Shown in pieces: positions 41,234 to 50,109 of a DNA stretch of 64,000 nucleotides. The translations under genes were made by a program, and so were the position numbers. The DNA lies in the NCBI GenBank assembly GCA_965232405.1, contig OZ246966.1, forward strand, positions 1,674,001 to 1,738,000, written 5' to 3'. The notes under the pieces were generated by a model. That model was not told where the DNA came from. It saw nothing but the letters and a program-made list of their open reading frames with translations, and did no database searches. This DNA is from RCIO01 sp965232405 (GTDB lineage: Bacteria > Pseudomonadota > Alphaproteobacteria > Rhizobiales > Rhizobiaceae). Each line of letters opens with the position of its first letter. Within the stretch, counting starts at the first letter, position 1.

Positions 41234-42991
41234 CTAGTCGCTGAAGAGCCGCTCCAAAGCGGATTCGAGACGGCTGCGATCATCCGCGTTTGCGGTGACC
41301 GGCATGATAAAGCGGTTGAGAAAGGCACGCGCCTCGGACACATCGACAATCGAGGCGCGGCTCAGCACCGACAGTGTCGACAACAGCGCGTTGGTGTCGC
41401 CGCACTCGTCCGGCGTGTATTGCCAGTAGCGGCCATATTCGCCGTCGGCTTCCACCATTCCGCAGCGGTCTTCCGGCGGCGCATCGCGCCAGAACAACGA
41501 CAGTATGTCGGTCAGCGCCGATGGATTGTTGGCGTAATAGGAATGCGCCAGCATGTCGTCGCCGATCGAGGTCATGTCGACGGAATCGAAGATGTCGGCA
41601 TGGATGATGCGATTGCCGCCCTGTCCGGCGCGCGCGGCGTCGCCATGCAGGCGGCGTGACACGGCAAGCGCCCAGTCCTTGTTGGACGCATAGAGCGTCA
41701 GCCGCTGCGCGGTCGTGCGCATCGTCTTGGCCATCTCGGCGAAAAGGCCGGCATCCAGATCTGGCGCGGTGAACAGCACCTGGTCGAAGGCCGGCGGCTC
41801 GCCTTCATGGCGTAGCGCATAAAGTTCCAGCGCGTCGGTCAAAGCACGATTGCCCATTGAATGGGCGATGAGATGAATGCGCTTCGCGCCAGACTTCCTC
41901 ACCACATCCTCAAGGAACAATGTGAGGCGGCGGCCGCTCAGGTTAACCACGGCGGTGTCGGCGATATAGCTCAGCAGGGAGCCCGCCGATGGCCAGGAAT
42001 AGAGGATCGGCAGGCCCTGGAAGTTCATGTCATAGGCCATCTGGGCGGTGCGCTGCGCGGCTTCGTTGAACGGCACGTTGAAGCCGTGGATGAAAACGAA
42101 GGCCGAATCGCTCTCGCTTTCTGAAAGCTGCCGGCGCATGTCGCCGAACACGGTGTCGGGGTCACCGGGCGTGACCGATTTCAGGATCACGTGCTTGGCC
42201 GGGTCCTCGCGGAATTCGAGCAGCCAGATCTTCGGCTTCTCGATCTTGCCGGGCATGTGGCGCGGCGGAATCGAAATCGTCGCGGTGCCGAGCTCGAGCG
42301 CCCCGCGTTCGCCGCCATAGAAGTCGTCCGGGTCTTCGCTGCCGGTGCGCGCACGGTCGGTGGCATAGTAGATCTTGACCGTCGTGAAGCCGGTTTCGGG
42401 ATCGGCCCCGAACGGGCCACCGCGATCGCTGCCCGCGCGCGCGGTCTCATAGGCTTCGATCGCCTCCGCAACCTCCGCAGCGACATCGGGCTTTGCGTCC
42501 GCGACCGCCTGCAGGCGCGCCAGAACCGTCACGGCCCGCTCCTCGAGGCCCAGCGCCTGGATGATCTCGAGCGCACGCGACAGGGCCGCGACCGCTTCAC
42601 TCGTTGCGCCCGCAGCTCCGTAGGCTTCGGCGATCCGTTCAAGTACCGGGACAAGTTCGGGCGCCGTCTCGCCTTCGCGCTCGATGATCGACGCGCCGAG
42701 CTCCTCAAGCGCTTCCCCTGCCTCGTCATGACGCCCGGCAGTCTCCAGAACATCCGCCTTGCGGACCAGAAGGTCTTCGATGAGCCGGGTATCGTCTGTT
42801 GCGGCGAGCGCTGCGTCGATCATGCGCAACGCCTCGTCAAACTCGCCGGCGGCAAGTGCTTCCTCGATGCGGACATCGAGAAATGGGTCGAACGATTGCG
42901 CGGATGCCTGCGCCATCAGGCAGGAAAGCGCAACAAACCCAGCGAATGCGGCCCGGCGAAAGCCGGCCAAAACTCCGTCGAATGCAGACAC
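41234..42991 (-). CDS. Secreted alpha/beta hydrolase (DUF900 type) with N-terminal helical repeats
   Basis: The protein (about 585 residues from a GTG near 42991) has a signal sequence (GFVALSCLMAQASAQ), then helical TPR-like repeats over roughly 30-180 (IEEALAAGEFDEALRMIDAAL and similar). A C-terminal DUF900-type hydrolase domain follows, with KIYYATDRARTG, FVFIHGFNVPFNEAAQRTAQMAY and the nucleophile elbow IAHSMGNRAL. This pairing is common in alphaproteobacteria, and the substrate is unknown. Longer upstream starts lack a signal peptide at the N-terminus and are less likely. It lies upstream of ureD on the same strand. Confidence 0.85.
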   Translation of the reverse strand: MSAFDGVLAGFRRAAFAGFVALSCLMAQASAQSFDPFLDVRIEEALAAGEFDEALRMIDAALAATDDTRLIEDLLVRKADVLETAGRHDEAGEALEELGASIIEREGETAPELVPVLERIAEAYGAAGATSEAVAALSRALEIIQALGLEERAVTVLARLQAVADAKPDVAAEVAEAIEAYETARAGSDRGGPFGADPETGFTTVKIYYATDRARTGSEDPDDFYGGERGALELGTATISIPPRHMPGKIEKPKIWLLEFREDPAKHVILKSVTPGDPDTVFGDMRRQLSESESDSAFVFIHGFNVPFNEAAQRTAQMAYDMNFQGLPILYSWPSAGSLLSYIADTAVVNLSGRRLTLFLEDVVRKSGAKRIHLIAHSMGNRALTDALELYALRHEGEPPAFDQVLFTAPDLDAGLFAEMAKTMRTTAQRLTLYASNKDWALAVSRRLHGDAARAGQGGNRIIHADIFDSVDMTSIGDDMLAHSYYANNPSALTDILSLFWRDAPPEDRCGMVEADGEYGRYWQYTPDECGDTNALLSTLSVLSRASIVDVSEARAFLNRFIMPVTANADDRSRLESALERLFSD

Positions 42992-43251
42992 CCCAAGAAG
43001 TCTCCCGTCAGCCCGTGTGAAACCATGACATACGGGCCGCCCGCGACGACAACCCGACCCATCGACAGCTCTTAACGACCACTCAAGGCAAAATATTGAA
43101 GGCCGGCGCGCAAATGTCCATCGGGCGCGCATCGGCATTGTCACTATGATGAACGCCCGGCCTCAAAACGGGTTCGTATTGCGCATTGATGGGCGAAGCG
43201 GGTTCGTCTATGTAGCGCAACGTGCGGTGCATGGCGTTACCGCCGCTTCGG

Positions 43252-43328
<77 letters not shown>

Positions 43329-43380
43329 GTTTCTTGCCTTTTCCGCCGATCTGGGCTCGCCGAAGGAATCTTCCCGCGCG

Positions 43381-44346
43381 ATGAACAGCAGCTCTCCACG
43401 ATCAACAGATGGCAAGCGATTCGGCGTAGCCGTATTTGGCGGCGCGGTGTTCGACCGGAAGTACCACCTTCGCGCACCGCTTGTGGGTGCCACGTCGAAC
43501 CCCGCAGACGGCAGCCACAGCCATGGGGGCGTGGCGCGCAACGTGGCCGAGAACCTTGCCCGGCTGGGCGTGCCGGTCCTGTTTTCCTCGATCGTCGGGG
43601 AGGACGAAACGGGAGCCGCGCTCGTCAAGCATCTCGATGGGCTGGGTGTGGATACGGCCGGCGTGATGAGGACAAAGGAGCGGCCGACCGCCGAATACGC
43701 GGCCATCCTCGACCCCGACAACGAGCTGGCATTCGGCATAGCCGACATGGCGATCTTCGAGCGCTACGGCCTCGACGACCTGGAACACATCTGGGCCAAG
43801 GCGTCGCTGGCCGAATGGCTGTTTGCCGACTGCAATCTTCCTGCCCCGGTTCTTGCCGAACTGATTGACCGTTGCCGGGCGGAAGGCCGCAAGCTGGCCA
43901 TAAACACGGTCTCCGCGCCAAAGGCGGTGAGACTCGCTGACCGGCTTCGTGACATCGATCTCATCTTCACCAATCGCGACGAGGCCGCCGCGCTCCTAGG
44001 CATCAGCAAGCCGCCGCCGTCGGCCACCGCCGCGGAGATGCTTGCCGGCGCCGGCGTGCAGGCTGCAATCATCACCGATGGCGCGGCCGGCTATCACCTG
44101 ATCGAGAGCGGCGGCGTGAGCCGGTACCAAGCCGTTCCGGCCCAGCCGGTCGACATCACCGGTGCGGGAGACGCTTTCATTGCCGGCACGCTCAGCCGGC
44201 TGCTTGCGGGGGACGGGCTTGCGCAGGCCGCATCGGCCGGTGCATTGCTTGCCGCACGCACCACGGAGACGTTGGCGAGCGTGCTCCCCGATCTGTCGCC
44301 CGCATTTTTCGATGGCCCCGGCGACCCCGCCCGAACACAAGGATGA
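43381..44346 (+). CDS. psuK: Pseudouridine kinase (PfkB family)
   Basis: The 321-residue carbohydrate kinase has the PfkB N-terminal motif FGGAVFDRKYHL and HSHGGVARNVAENLARLGVPVLFSSIVGEDE, and the C-terminal signature DITGAGDAFIAGTLSRLL with its catalytic Asp. The stop overlaps the start of psuG by four bases, and a PfkB kinase coupled to PsuG marks pseudouridine breakdown: pseudouridine is phosphorylated here and then cleaved to uracil and ribose 5-phosphate. The ATG at 43381 follows the tRNA; earlier in-frame starts lie inside the tRNA and are rejected. Confidence 0.93.
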   Translation: MNSSSPRSTDGKRFGVAVFGGAVFDRKYHLRAPLVGATSNPADGSHSHGGVARNVAENLARLGVPVLFSSIVGEDETGAALVKHLDGLGVDTAGVMRTKERPTAEYAAILDPDNELAFGIADMAIFERYGLDDLEHIWAKASLAEWLFADCNLPAPVLAELIDRCRAEGRKLAINTVSAPKAVRLADRLRDIDLIFTNRDEAAALLGISKPPPSATAAEMLAGAGVQAAIITDGAAGYHLIESGGVSRYQAVPAQPVDITGAGDAFIAGTLSRLLAGDGLAQAASAGALLAARTTETLASVLPDLSPAFFDGPGDPARTQG

Positions 44347-45281
44347 CCGCCCTGAAATCCCCAATCGTGAAAATCCTGCCGGAAGTGGCCACAGCGCTTG
44401 AGGCCGGACAGCCGGTCGTGGCGCTGGAATCGACCATCATCACGCATGGCATGCCGTTTCCGGCAAATGTCGAAACCGCCCGGGCGGTCGAAGCCGTGGT
44501 GCGCGACAATGGCGCGACACCGGCAACGATAGCGGTCATCGACGGCGAAATCAGGGTCGGGCTGGACAGCGCGACACTCGACCGGCTGGCAAACACAGAC
44601 AATGTTGTGAAGGCATCGGGCCGCGATCTTGCGGCGATCATGTCGCGCGGCGGTTCGGCCGGCACCACGGTTTCGGCGACCATGCGCATTGCCGCACTTG
44701 CCGGCATCAAGGTTTTCGCCACCGGCGGCGTCGGCGGCGTTCATCGCGGCGCGGAAGAGACATTCGACGTCTCGGCCGACCTCGCCGAACTCGGGCGCAC
44801 CGGCACGGCGGTGGTATGCGCCGGCGTGAAATCGATCCTCGATATCGCAAAAACACTCGAATATCTGGAAACCCAGCGTGTGCCCGTAATTGCCTATCGC
44901 AGCGACGACTTTCCTGCCTTCTATACCCGCTCAAGCGGGCTGCAGGCCGATCACCGGCTGGATACGCCGGAAGAGATCGCGCGCGCCATCGAAATCCACG
45001 ACCGTCTCGACACCGGCACGGGCATGCTGATCGCCAATCCGATCCCCGAGGCCGACGCGCTCGATCCGGCGTTCATCGATACAGCCATTGCAAGTGCGGT
45101 CCGCGAAGCGGCGGAAAAGGGCATGGCCCGCAAGGAGCTGACGCCGTTCCTGCTTGCACGCATCAACGAGCTTTCGGGCGGCAAGAGCCTGACCGCGAAT
45201 ATCGCTCTGGTAAAGAACAATGCAGCCCTCGCTGCGCAGATCGCGGCGGCGATTTCTGGCCGAAGCGGCGCCCATCGCTAA
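44343..45281 (+). CDS. psuG: Pseudouridine-5'-phosphate glycosidase
   Basis: Cleaves the C-C glycosidic bond of pseudouridine 5'-phosphate to uracil and ribose 5-phosphate. The 312-residue protein matches the family: VVALESTIITHGMPFPANVETA with the catalytic Glu, FATGGVGGVHRGAEETFDVSADLAEL, the active-site lysine in VCAGVKSILDI, and NPIPEADAL. Coupled to psuK by an ATGA overlap. The stop runs directly into a small inverted repeat. Confidence 0.96.
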   Translation: MTALKSPIVKILPEVATALEAGQPVVALESTIITHGMPFPANVETARAVEAVVRDNGATPATIAVIDGEIRVGLDSATLDRLANTDNVVKASGRDLAAIMSRGGSAGTTVSATMRIAALAGIKVFATGGVGGVHRGAEETFDVSADLAELGRTGTAVVCAGVKSILDIAKTLEYLETQRVPVIAYRSDDFPAFYTRSSGLQADHRLDTPEEIARAIEIHDRLDTGTGMLIANPIPEADALDPAFIDTAIASAVREAAEKGMARKELTPFLLARINELSGGKSLTANIALVKNNAALAAQIAAAISGRSGAHR

Positions 45282-45312
45282 TACCATTCTGACTTATGCG
45301 AATGGTGTATTC
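45280..45312. repeat. Inverted repeat directly after psuG
   Basis: AATACCATTC (45280-45289) is mirrored by GAATGGTGTATT from 45300, with the spacer TGACTTATGC. It overlaps the psuG stop codon. The sequence resembles a palindrome often found beside rhizobial genes. It could fold in the mRNA but lacks a T-run. Confidence 0.5.
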
Positions 45313-45431
45313 ATATGTGGTGGCAACAAATCCATATCCATTAATTCAAAGGCAAGTTTTCGTAGCGTAAGCTGTTGCTCATGAAAGGCCGGTGGGACCC
45401 GGCCCGCCTTGTCCGAATGGGGTGAGTGACA

Positions 45432-46415
45432 ATGGCAGCTGAAGCCGCTCGCGTTTTCGCGGAAAACGGCAGTGACGCCGACAAGGCGTGTTCGCTCGTC
45501 AAGCTGGCGGGCGTTGTCGACGAGTTGCGAGACCGTGTGCGGTTGCTCGAAGCCGTGCTGGAGAACTTCCCGGGCGGAATTTCCCTGTTCGACGACCACC
45601 TTCAAATGGTGATCTGCAACCGGCAACAAAGGGAACTGCTGGAGTATCCCGACGAGTTGATGGCCAATGGCTATCCCTCGATGGAAGATTTGTTCCGCTT
45701 CAACGCCATGCGCGGCGAATACGGGCCGGGCGATATCGAGGCACATGTCAGGCGCCGCATGGAACTGGCCCGCAGGATGGAGCCACACTGCTACGACCGC
45801 ACGAGACCGAACGGCACCGTGCTTGAGGTTCGCGGCATGCCGCTCGAAGGCGGTGGTTTCGTCACCACCTATCTCGACGTGACCGAGCAGCGGCGCAACC
45901 AGCAGCTTGTCGCCCACATGGCCCATCACGACCCGCTGACCGACCTGCCAAACCGCATCCTGTTCAACGACCGGCTCAAGAATGCCGTAGCGCAGGTGAG
46001 GCGCGGCGGCCTCATGGCGGTGCATTATCTGGACCTGGACCGGTTCAAGCCTATCAACGACAATCACGGCCATCAGGCCGGTGACGAACTGCTGGTCAAT
46101 GTGGCCCGGCGCATGCAGGGTTCGGTGCGCGAAAACGACACCGTCGCACGCCTCGGTGGCGACGAATTCGCAATCGTTCAGACCGGTATCAACGAGCGGT
46201 GCGATGCCGCCGTTCTGGCCAAGCGTATTCTCGACCGTTTCGGCAGGCCGTTCGATCTGGCGGGCAAGAGCGTCAATGTCGGCATCAGCATCGGCATTGC
46301 CGTGGGCCCCGATGACGGATCGACATCCGACGACCTTCTGGTCAAGGCCGACAACGCGCTCTACGCAAGCAAATCCGGCGGCCGCAACCGTTTCAGCTTC
46401 TACGAAGCCGCCTGA
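45432..46415 (+). CDS. PAS-like sensor diguanylate cyclase (GGDEF)
   Basis: The 327-residue protein makes the second messenger c-di-GMP. Residues about 30-155 form a PAS-like domain (VLENFPGGISLFDDHLQMVICNRQQRELLEYP...), and the C-terminal half is a GGDEF domain with HHDPLTDLPNRILFNDRL and the intact RLGGDEFAIV active site near 242-246. An RxxD inhibitory site (RENDTV) five residues before the GGDEF suggests product feedback. There is no signal or membrane segment, so it is cytosolic. The ATG at 45432 has GGTGAG upstream; a GTG two codons earlier is possible. No EAL domain is attached. Confidence 0.92.
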   Translation: MAAEAARVFAENGSDADKACSLVKLAGVVDELRDRVRLLEAVLENFPGGISLFDDHLQMVICNRQQRELLEYPDELMANGYPSMEDLFRFNAMRGEYGPGDIEAHVRRRMELARRMEPHCYDRTRPNGTVLEVRGMPLEGGGFVTTYLDVTEQRRNQQLVAHMAHHDPLTDLPNRILFNDRLKNAVAQVRRGGLMAVHYLDLDRFKPINDNHGHQAGDELLVNVARRMQGSVRENDTVARLGGDEFAIVQTGINERCDAAVLAKRILDRFGRPFDLAGKSVNVGISIGIAVGPDDGSTSDDLLVKADNALYASKSGGRNRFSFYEAA

Positions 46416-46554
46416 CTTCCCCAAAAAATCTAGATCCCGAACCGAAGACCAGCCGTCCGGCGAGAAGTTCCCTCGCCCGAACCACGGCCACGACTGCGGT
46501 CCGGGCTTTCGCTCGGCCCCCGCGGAGCCGGCGAGCAAGGCGTCAGTGGAAAAT

Positions 46555-46630
<76 letters not shown>

Positions 46631-46793
46631 ACACCCCGGCCTGAAGCCGGCGCCGTTTCCGGCGAAGAGGTCTGACCGGCGCGTAGAGGCCGGTCGCAGT
46701 GCTGGCGGCTTCTAAACCCGCCTTCGTACAATATCAAGTCCCGCGAAACGCCTGAACCTCGAGGCGTTCAAGCAGCCACGCGAGCGAACCCGA

Positions 46794-47207
46794 TCAGCTG
46801 TCGTCTTCGTCGTCGTCGACATCGATGATGCCGGAAACATCGTCATCATCCTCGTCTTCCTCGAGGAAGGTGTCATCGTCGTCGTCGTCACCGAGATCGA
46901 CATCGTCATCGTCGTCTTCGAGGTCAACGTCCGGGTCGCCGGTCGACTTGCTGTCGTCGTCCTCGGCATCCTCGAGCGACACGACCTCGACATCCGCATT
47001 GTCGTCTTCGGTCTCGGTCTCGGCTTCCGTCGTCTCGACCTCCTTCTTCTCCTCTTCCTCCTCGACTTCGGGAACATCCGATTCGAAGAAGGAAAGGGGG
47101 TAGGTCTTGCCGGTGTAGGGGGAGACGATCGGATCGTTGTTCAGATCGTAGAACTTCTTGCCCGTTTCGGGGCAAACTCTCTTGGTTCCAAGGTCCGGTT
47201 TGGCCAC
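46794..47207 (-). CDS. TIGR02300 family acidic protein
   Basis: The 137-residue protein has the family N-terminus AKPDLGTKRVCPETGKKFYDLNNDPIVSPYTG (FYDLN motif, a zinc-ribbon-like half with one Cys). The tail from about residue 60 is almost all Asp, Glu, Ser and Val, with several runs of five or six Asp. Function unknown. The GTG at 47207 gives the expected start. It is divergent from aroA, the usual order in rhizobia. The tail is extremely negative and probably disordered. Confidence 0.9.
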   Translation of the reverse strand: MAKPDLGTKRVCPETGKKFYDLNNDPIVSPYTGKTYPLSFFESDVPEVEEEEEKKEVETTEAETETEDDNADVEVVSLEDAEDDDSKSTGDPDVDLEDDDDDVDLGDDDDDDTFLEEDEDDDDVSGIIDVDDDEDDS

Positions 47208-47443
47208 GCTACTGCCTCTGTTCGTCCGCTGCCGGCGTGTCTGGCGGGGGCGCTGGCCGGCAAATTGTGTCGGTGGAAAGGTCGGTCCCCTTAAACACAA
47301 GTTCCGGCGCTGTCAAAGGCAAACGACATGCGCTGGAAATGCGCGGTATTTCAGGGCTGAAAAGCGCTTTGCGGCACGCTCTCCCAGGGATGACCCTGAC
47401 CACGCGCCATGATAGGAGACCGCCAACTCCAGCCGGAACAGAA

Positions 47444-48823
47444 ATGGCCATGACACATTCAGCCAAACCGCACCCGACCACGGCATCGCGCTCGCCGTCC
47501 CTGACGGGTACAGTGCGCGTTCCCGGCGACAAGTCGATTTCGCACCGCTCCCTGATGTTCGGCGGGCTGGCGGCGGGCGAGACGCGCGTGACCGGCCTGC
47601 TGGAAGGCGAGGACGTGATCCGCACAGCCTCCGCCATGCGGGCGATGGGCGCACAGATTACCAAAACCGGTGACGAATGGGTCATTCAGGGCGTCGGCAA
47701 TGGTTGCCTGCTCGAACCGGCCGAACCGCTCGATTTCGGCAATGCCGGCACAGGCGTGCGCCTGACGATGGGGCTTGTCGGCTCCTACGACATGATGACC
47801 ACCTTTGTCGGCGACGCCTCGCTGTCCAAGCGCCCGATGGGGCGCGTGCTCGACCCGCTCAGGCAGATGGGCACGCAGATCGTCGAGGCAGCACCCGGCG
47901 ACCGGCTGCCGCTCACGATGCGCGGACCGGCAAGGCCGGCGCCGGTCAGCTACCGCGTGCCGGTCGCGTCGGCGCAGGTGAAATCCGCCGTTCTGCTGGC
48001 CGGCCTTAACACGCCCGGCATCACCACTGTGATCGAACCGGTGATGACCCGCGATCACACCGAAAAGATGCTGGCCGGGTTCGGTGCGGCGCTGGAAGTG
48101 GAAACCGACACGAACAATGTGCGCCATATCCGGCTTGAAGGCCGGGGCAAGCTGACCGGCCAGACGATTGCGGTGCCCGGCGACCCGTCTTCGGCGGCGT
48201 TTCCGATGGTTGCCGCGCTGCTCGTACCGGGGTCCGACATCACGATCGAAAACGTGCTGATGAACCCCACCCGCACCGGGCTGATCCTCACGCTGCAGGA
48301 GATGGGCGCTTCGATCGAACTGCTGAACGAGCGCAATGCGGGCGGCGAGGACGTTGCGGATCTGCGCGTGTGCCATTCCGAACTCAGGGGCGTCACCGTG
48401 CCGCCCGACCGCGCACCGTCGATGATCGACGAATATCCGGTGCTCGCCGTCGCAGCGGCCTTTGCCGAAGGCGAAACGGTGATGGACGGGCTCGAAGAAC
48501 TGCGGGTCAAGGAGAGCGACCGGCTTGCCGCAGTCGCGCGCGGGCTGGAAGCCAATGGCGTCGACTGCACTGAAGGCGAGGCGTCACTCACCGTGCGCGG
48601 ACGCCCGGACGGCAAGGGTTATGGCGGCACGACGCCCCACAGCGCCGTCGAAACCCATCTCGACCATCGTATTGCGATGGCCTTCCTCGTTTTGGGGCTG
48701 GCCAGCGAAACACCCGTCACGATCGACGACAATGCGATGATCGCGACAAGCTTTCCCGAATTCATGGATCTGATGACCGGGCTCGGCGCGCAATTCGCCG
48801 TTGCCGAAACCGAGGACGCCTGA
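47444..48823 (+). CDS. aroA: 3-phosphoshikimate 1-carboxyvinyltransferase (EPSP synthase, class II)
   Basis: Joins shikimate 3-phosphate and PEP in the sixth step of the shikimate pathway. The 459-residue protein is of class II, close in pattern to the Agrobacterium CP4 enzyme: TVRVPGDKSISHRSLMFGGLA, GDASLSKRPMGRVLDPL and APSMIDEYPVLAVAAAFAEG. At the place of CP4 Ala100 it has Gly102 (LDFGNAGTGVRLTMG); in CP4 that glycine restores sensitivity to glyphosate. The start MAMTHSAKP at 47444 is chosen; the ATG two codons later is nearly as good. It is followed by a VOC gene 16 bases on rather than by cmk. Confidence 0.96.
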   Translation: MAMTHSAKPHPTTASRSPSLTGTVRVPGDKSISHRSLMFGGLAAGETRVTGLLEGEDVIRTASAMRAMGAQITKTGDEWVIQGVGNGCLLEPAEPLDFGNAGTGVRLTMGLVGSYDMMTTFVGDASLSKRPMGRVLDPLRQMGTQIVEAAPGDRLPLTMRGPARPAPVSYRVPVASAQVKSAVLLAGLNTPGITTVIEPVMTRDHTEKMLAGFGAALEVETDTNNVRHIRLEGRGKLTGQTIAVPGDPSSAAFPMVAALLVPGSDITIENVLMNPTRTGLILTLQEMGASIELLNERNAGGEDVADLRVCHSELRGVTVPPDRAPSMIDEYPVLAVAAAFAEGETVMDGLEELRVKESDRLAAVARGLEANGVDCTEGEASLTVRGRPDGKGYGGTTPHSAVETHLDHRIAMAFLVLGLASETPVTIDDNAMIATSFPEFMDLMTGLGAQFAVAETEDA

Positions 48824-48839
48824 ACCCCGGGAGGAGCTA

Positions 48840-49211
48840 GTGCTTGGAACGGCAAAGCTGATCGCCTTTGCGGCGACCGCAGACAGCGACCGGGCGCTCG
48901 CCTTCTATCGCGACACTCTCGGCCTCACCCTCGAGGAAGAAAGCCCTTTCGCACTGGTGTTCGACGCCAATGGCGTGGAACTGCGGCTGCAGAAGGTGGA
49001 GGCTCTCACCCCGCATCCGTGGACCCAGCTTGGCTGGGCGGTCGGCTCCATCGACGAAACCGTGGCCGAACTTGCTGCCAAGGGTGTCGCCACGGAGCGC
49101 TTTTCATTTCCCGATCAGGACGAAAAGGGCATCTGGACGACGCCGGACGGTGTCCGCATTGCCTGGTTCCGGGATCCCGACAACAATCTGCTTTCACTGA
49201 CGCAGGCCTGA
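48840..49211 (+). CDS. VOC family (glyoxalase-like) protein
   Basis: The 123-residue protein is a vicinal-oxygen-chelate domain: KLIAFAATADSDRALAFYRDTLGLTLEEESPFALVFDANGVELRLQ, then TTPDGVRIAWFRDPDNNLLSL. The usual metal-binding Glu near the end is not obvious, and the first His is replaced by Ala, so metal binding is doubtful. The GTG start at 48840 has GGGAGG five bases upstream. It lies between aroA and an atypical SDR, possibly as one transcript. Confidence 0.85.
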   Translation: MLGTAKLIAFAATADSDRALAFYRDTLGLTLEEESPFALVFDANGVELRLQKVEALTPHPWTQLGWAVGSIDETVAELAAKGVATERFSFPDQDEKGIWTTPDGVRIAWFRDPDNNLLSLTQA

Positions 49212-49251
49212 TGGCGCTGCGGACAAGCCATTTCACGAAAGGACAATTGCA

Positions 49252-49950
49252 TTGACGAAAACAGCTTTGATCGTCGCCGGCGGATCGGGAATGGGTGCGG
49301 CTGCGGCCCGCAAACTCGTGGAAGACGGTTTTCAGGTCGGCATCATGTCATCGTCAGGCAGGGGCGAGGCGCTGGCCAAGGAACTTGGCGGCTTCGGCTT
49401 CACCGGCTCGAATCTGGAGCAGGACGATCTGCAGCGCTTTGTCGATGGCGCGCTTGAGCATTTCGGGCGCATCGACGCCGTGGTCAACAGTGGCGGCCAC
49501 GGGCCGAAGGGCGAGCTTCTCGAGATACCGGACGCCGACTGGTACAAGGGCATGGAGTATTATCTGCTCACCATGATCCGCATGGCGCGGCTGGTCACGC
49601 CGGCCATGCAGGCGCAGAAATCGGGCGCCATCGTCAACATCTCGACCTATGCGACCTTCGAGCCCGAAGCGCTTTTCCCTACTTCCGGCGTGTTCCGCGC
49701 CGGGCTGGCCGCCTTCACCAAGATCTTCACCGACAAATATGCGCCGGACAATATCCGCATGAACAATGTGCTGCCCGGCTTCATCAATTCGCTACCCGAA
49801 CAGGATGAGCGCCGCCAGCGCGTGCCGATGGGGCGATACGGAACGCCGGAAGAAGTGGCTGACCTGATCGTGTTCCTGGCGTCCGAGAGATCGTCCTACA
49901 TCACCGGCCAGAACATCCGCATCGACGGCGGCACGACACGGTCGGTGTAG
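49252..49950 (+). CDS. Short-chain dehydrogenase family protein lacking the YxxxK motif
   Basis: The 232-residue protein has the SDR cofactor loop (VAGGSGMGAAAARKLVEDGF), the NSGGHGPKG equivalent of NNAG, the active-site serine in IVNISTYATFEPEA, and a typical C-terminus (SSYITGQNIRIDGGTTRSV). Where YxxxK should stand it reads VFRAGLAAFTK, so the catalytic Tyr is Phe and the Lys is Leu. It is probably not a normal oxidoreductase, or it uses a different mechanism. The start is TTG at 49252 behind AAAGGACA. It lies 40 bases after the VOC gene. Confidence 0.85.
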   Translation: MTKTALIVAGGSGMGAAAARKLVEDGFQVGIMSSSGRGEALAKELGGFGFTGSNLEQDDLQRFVDGALEHFGRIDAVVNSGGHGPKGELLEIPDADWYKGMEYYLLTMIRMARLVTPAMQAQKSGAIVNISTYATFEPEALFPTSGVFRAGLAAFTKIFTDKYAPDNIRMNNVLPGFINSLPEQDERRQRVPMGRYGTPEEVADLIVFLASERSSYITGQNIRIDGGTTRSV

Positions 49951-49971
49951 GGACGTCATTGCTGGCACTCC

Positions 49972-50109
49972 CTCCGCCGTCATCCCGGAAGCCGGAGTGA
50001 AACGAAGGCTGTCCGGGATCCATTCCGTGACTGTTGCTAAGGTCACGACCGTTCCGGAATGGATCCCGGCTCGCGGTCGCAAGCTCCCTTGGCCGGGATG
50101 ACGACGGAG
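49972..50109. repeat. Nested inverted-repeat element (REP/RIME-like)
   Basis: The outer arms CTCCGCCGTCATCCCGG (49972-49988) and its reverse complement at 50093-50109 differ at one base of 17. The inner arms CCGGGATCCATTCCG (50013-50027) and CGGAATGGATCCCGG (50055-50069) are perfect over 15 bases. The whole could fold into a long two-tier hairpin. It begins 22 bases after the SDR stop and resembles intergenic mosaic elements of rhizobia; no transposase is present. Confidence 0.8.

Noticed and set aside
46825..47103. A Ser-rich plus-strand frame antisense to the TIGR02300 tail
   Set aside because: Poly-Ser arises from reading the GAC/GAT repeats of the Asp-rich tail backwards.
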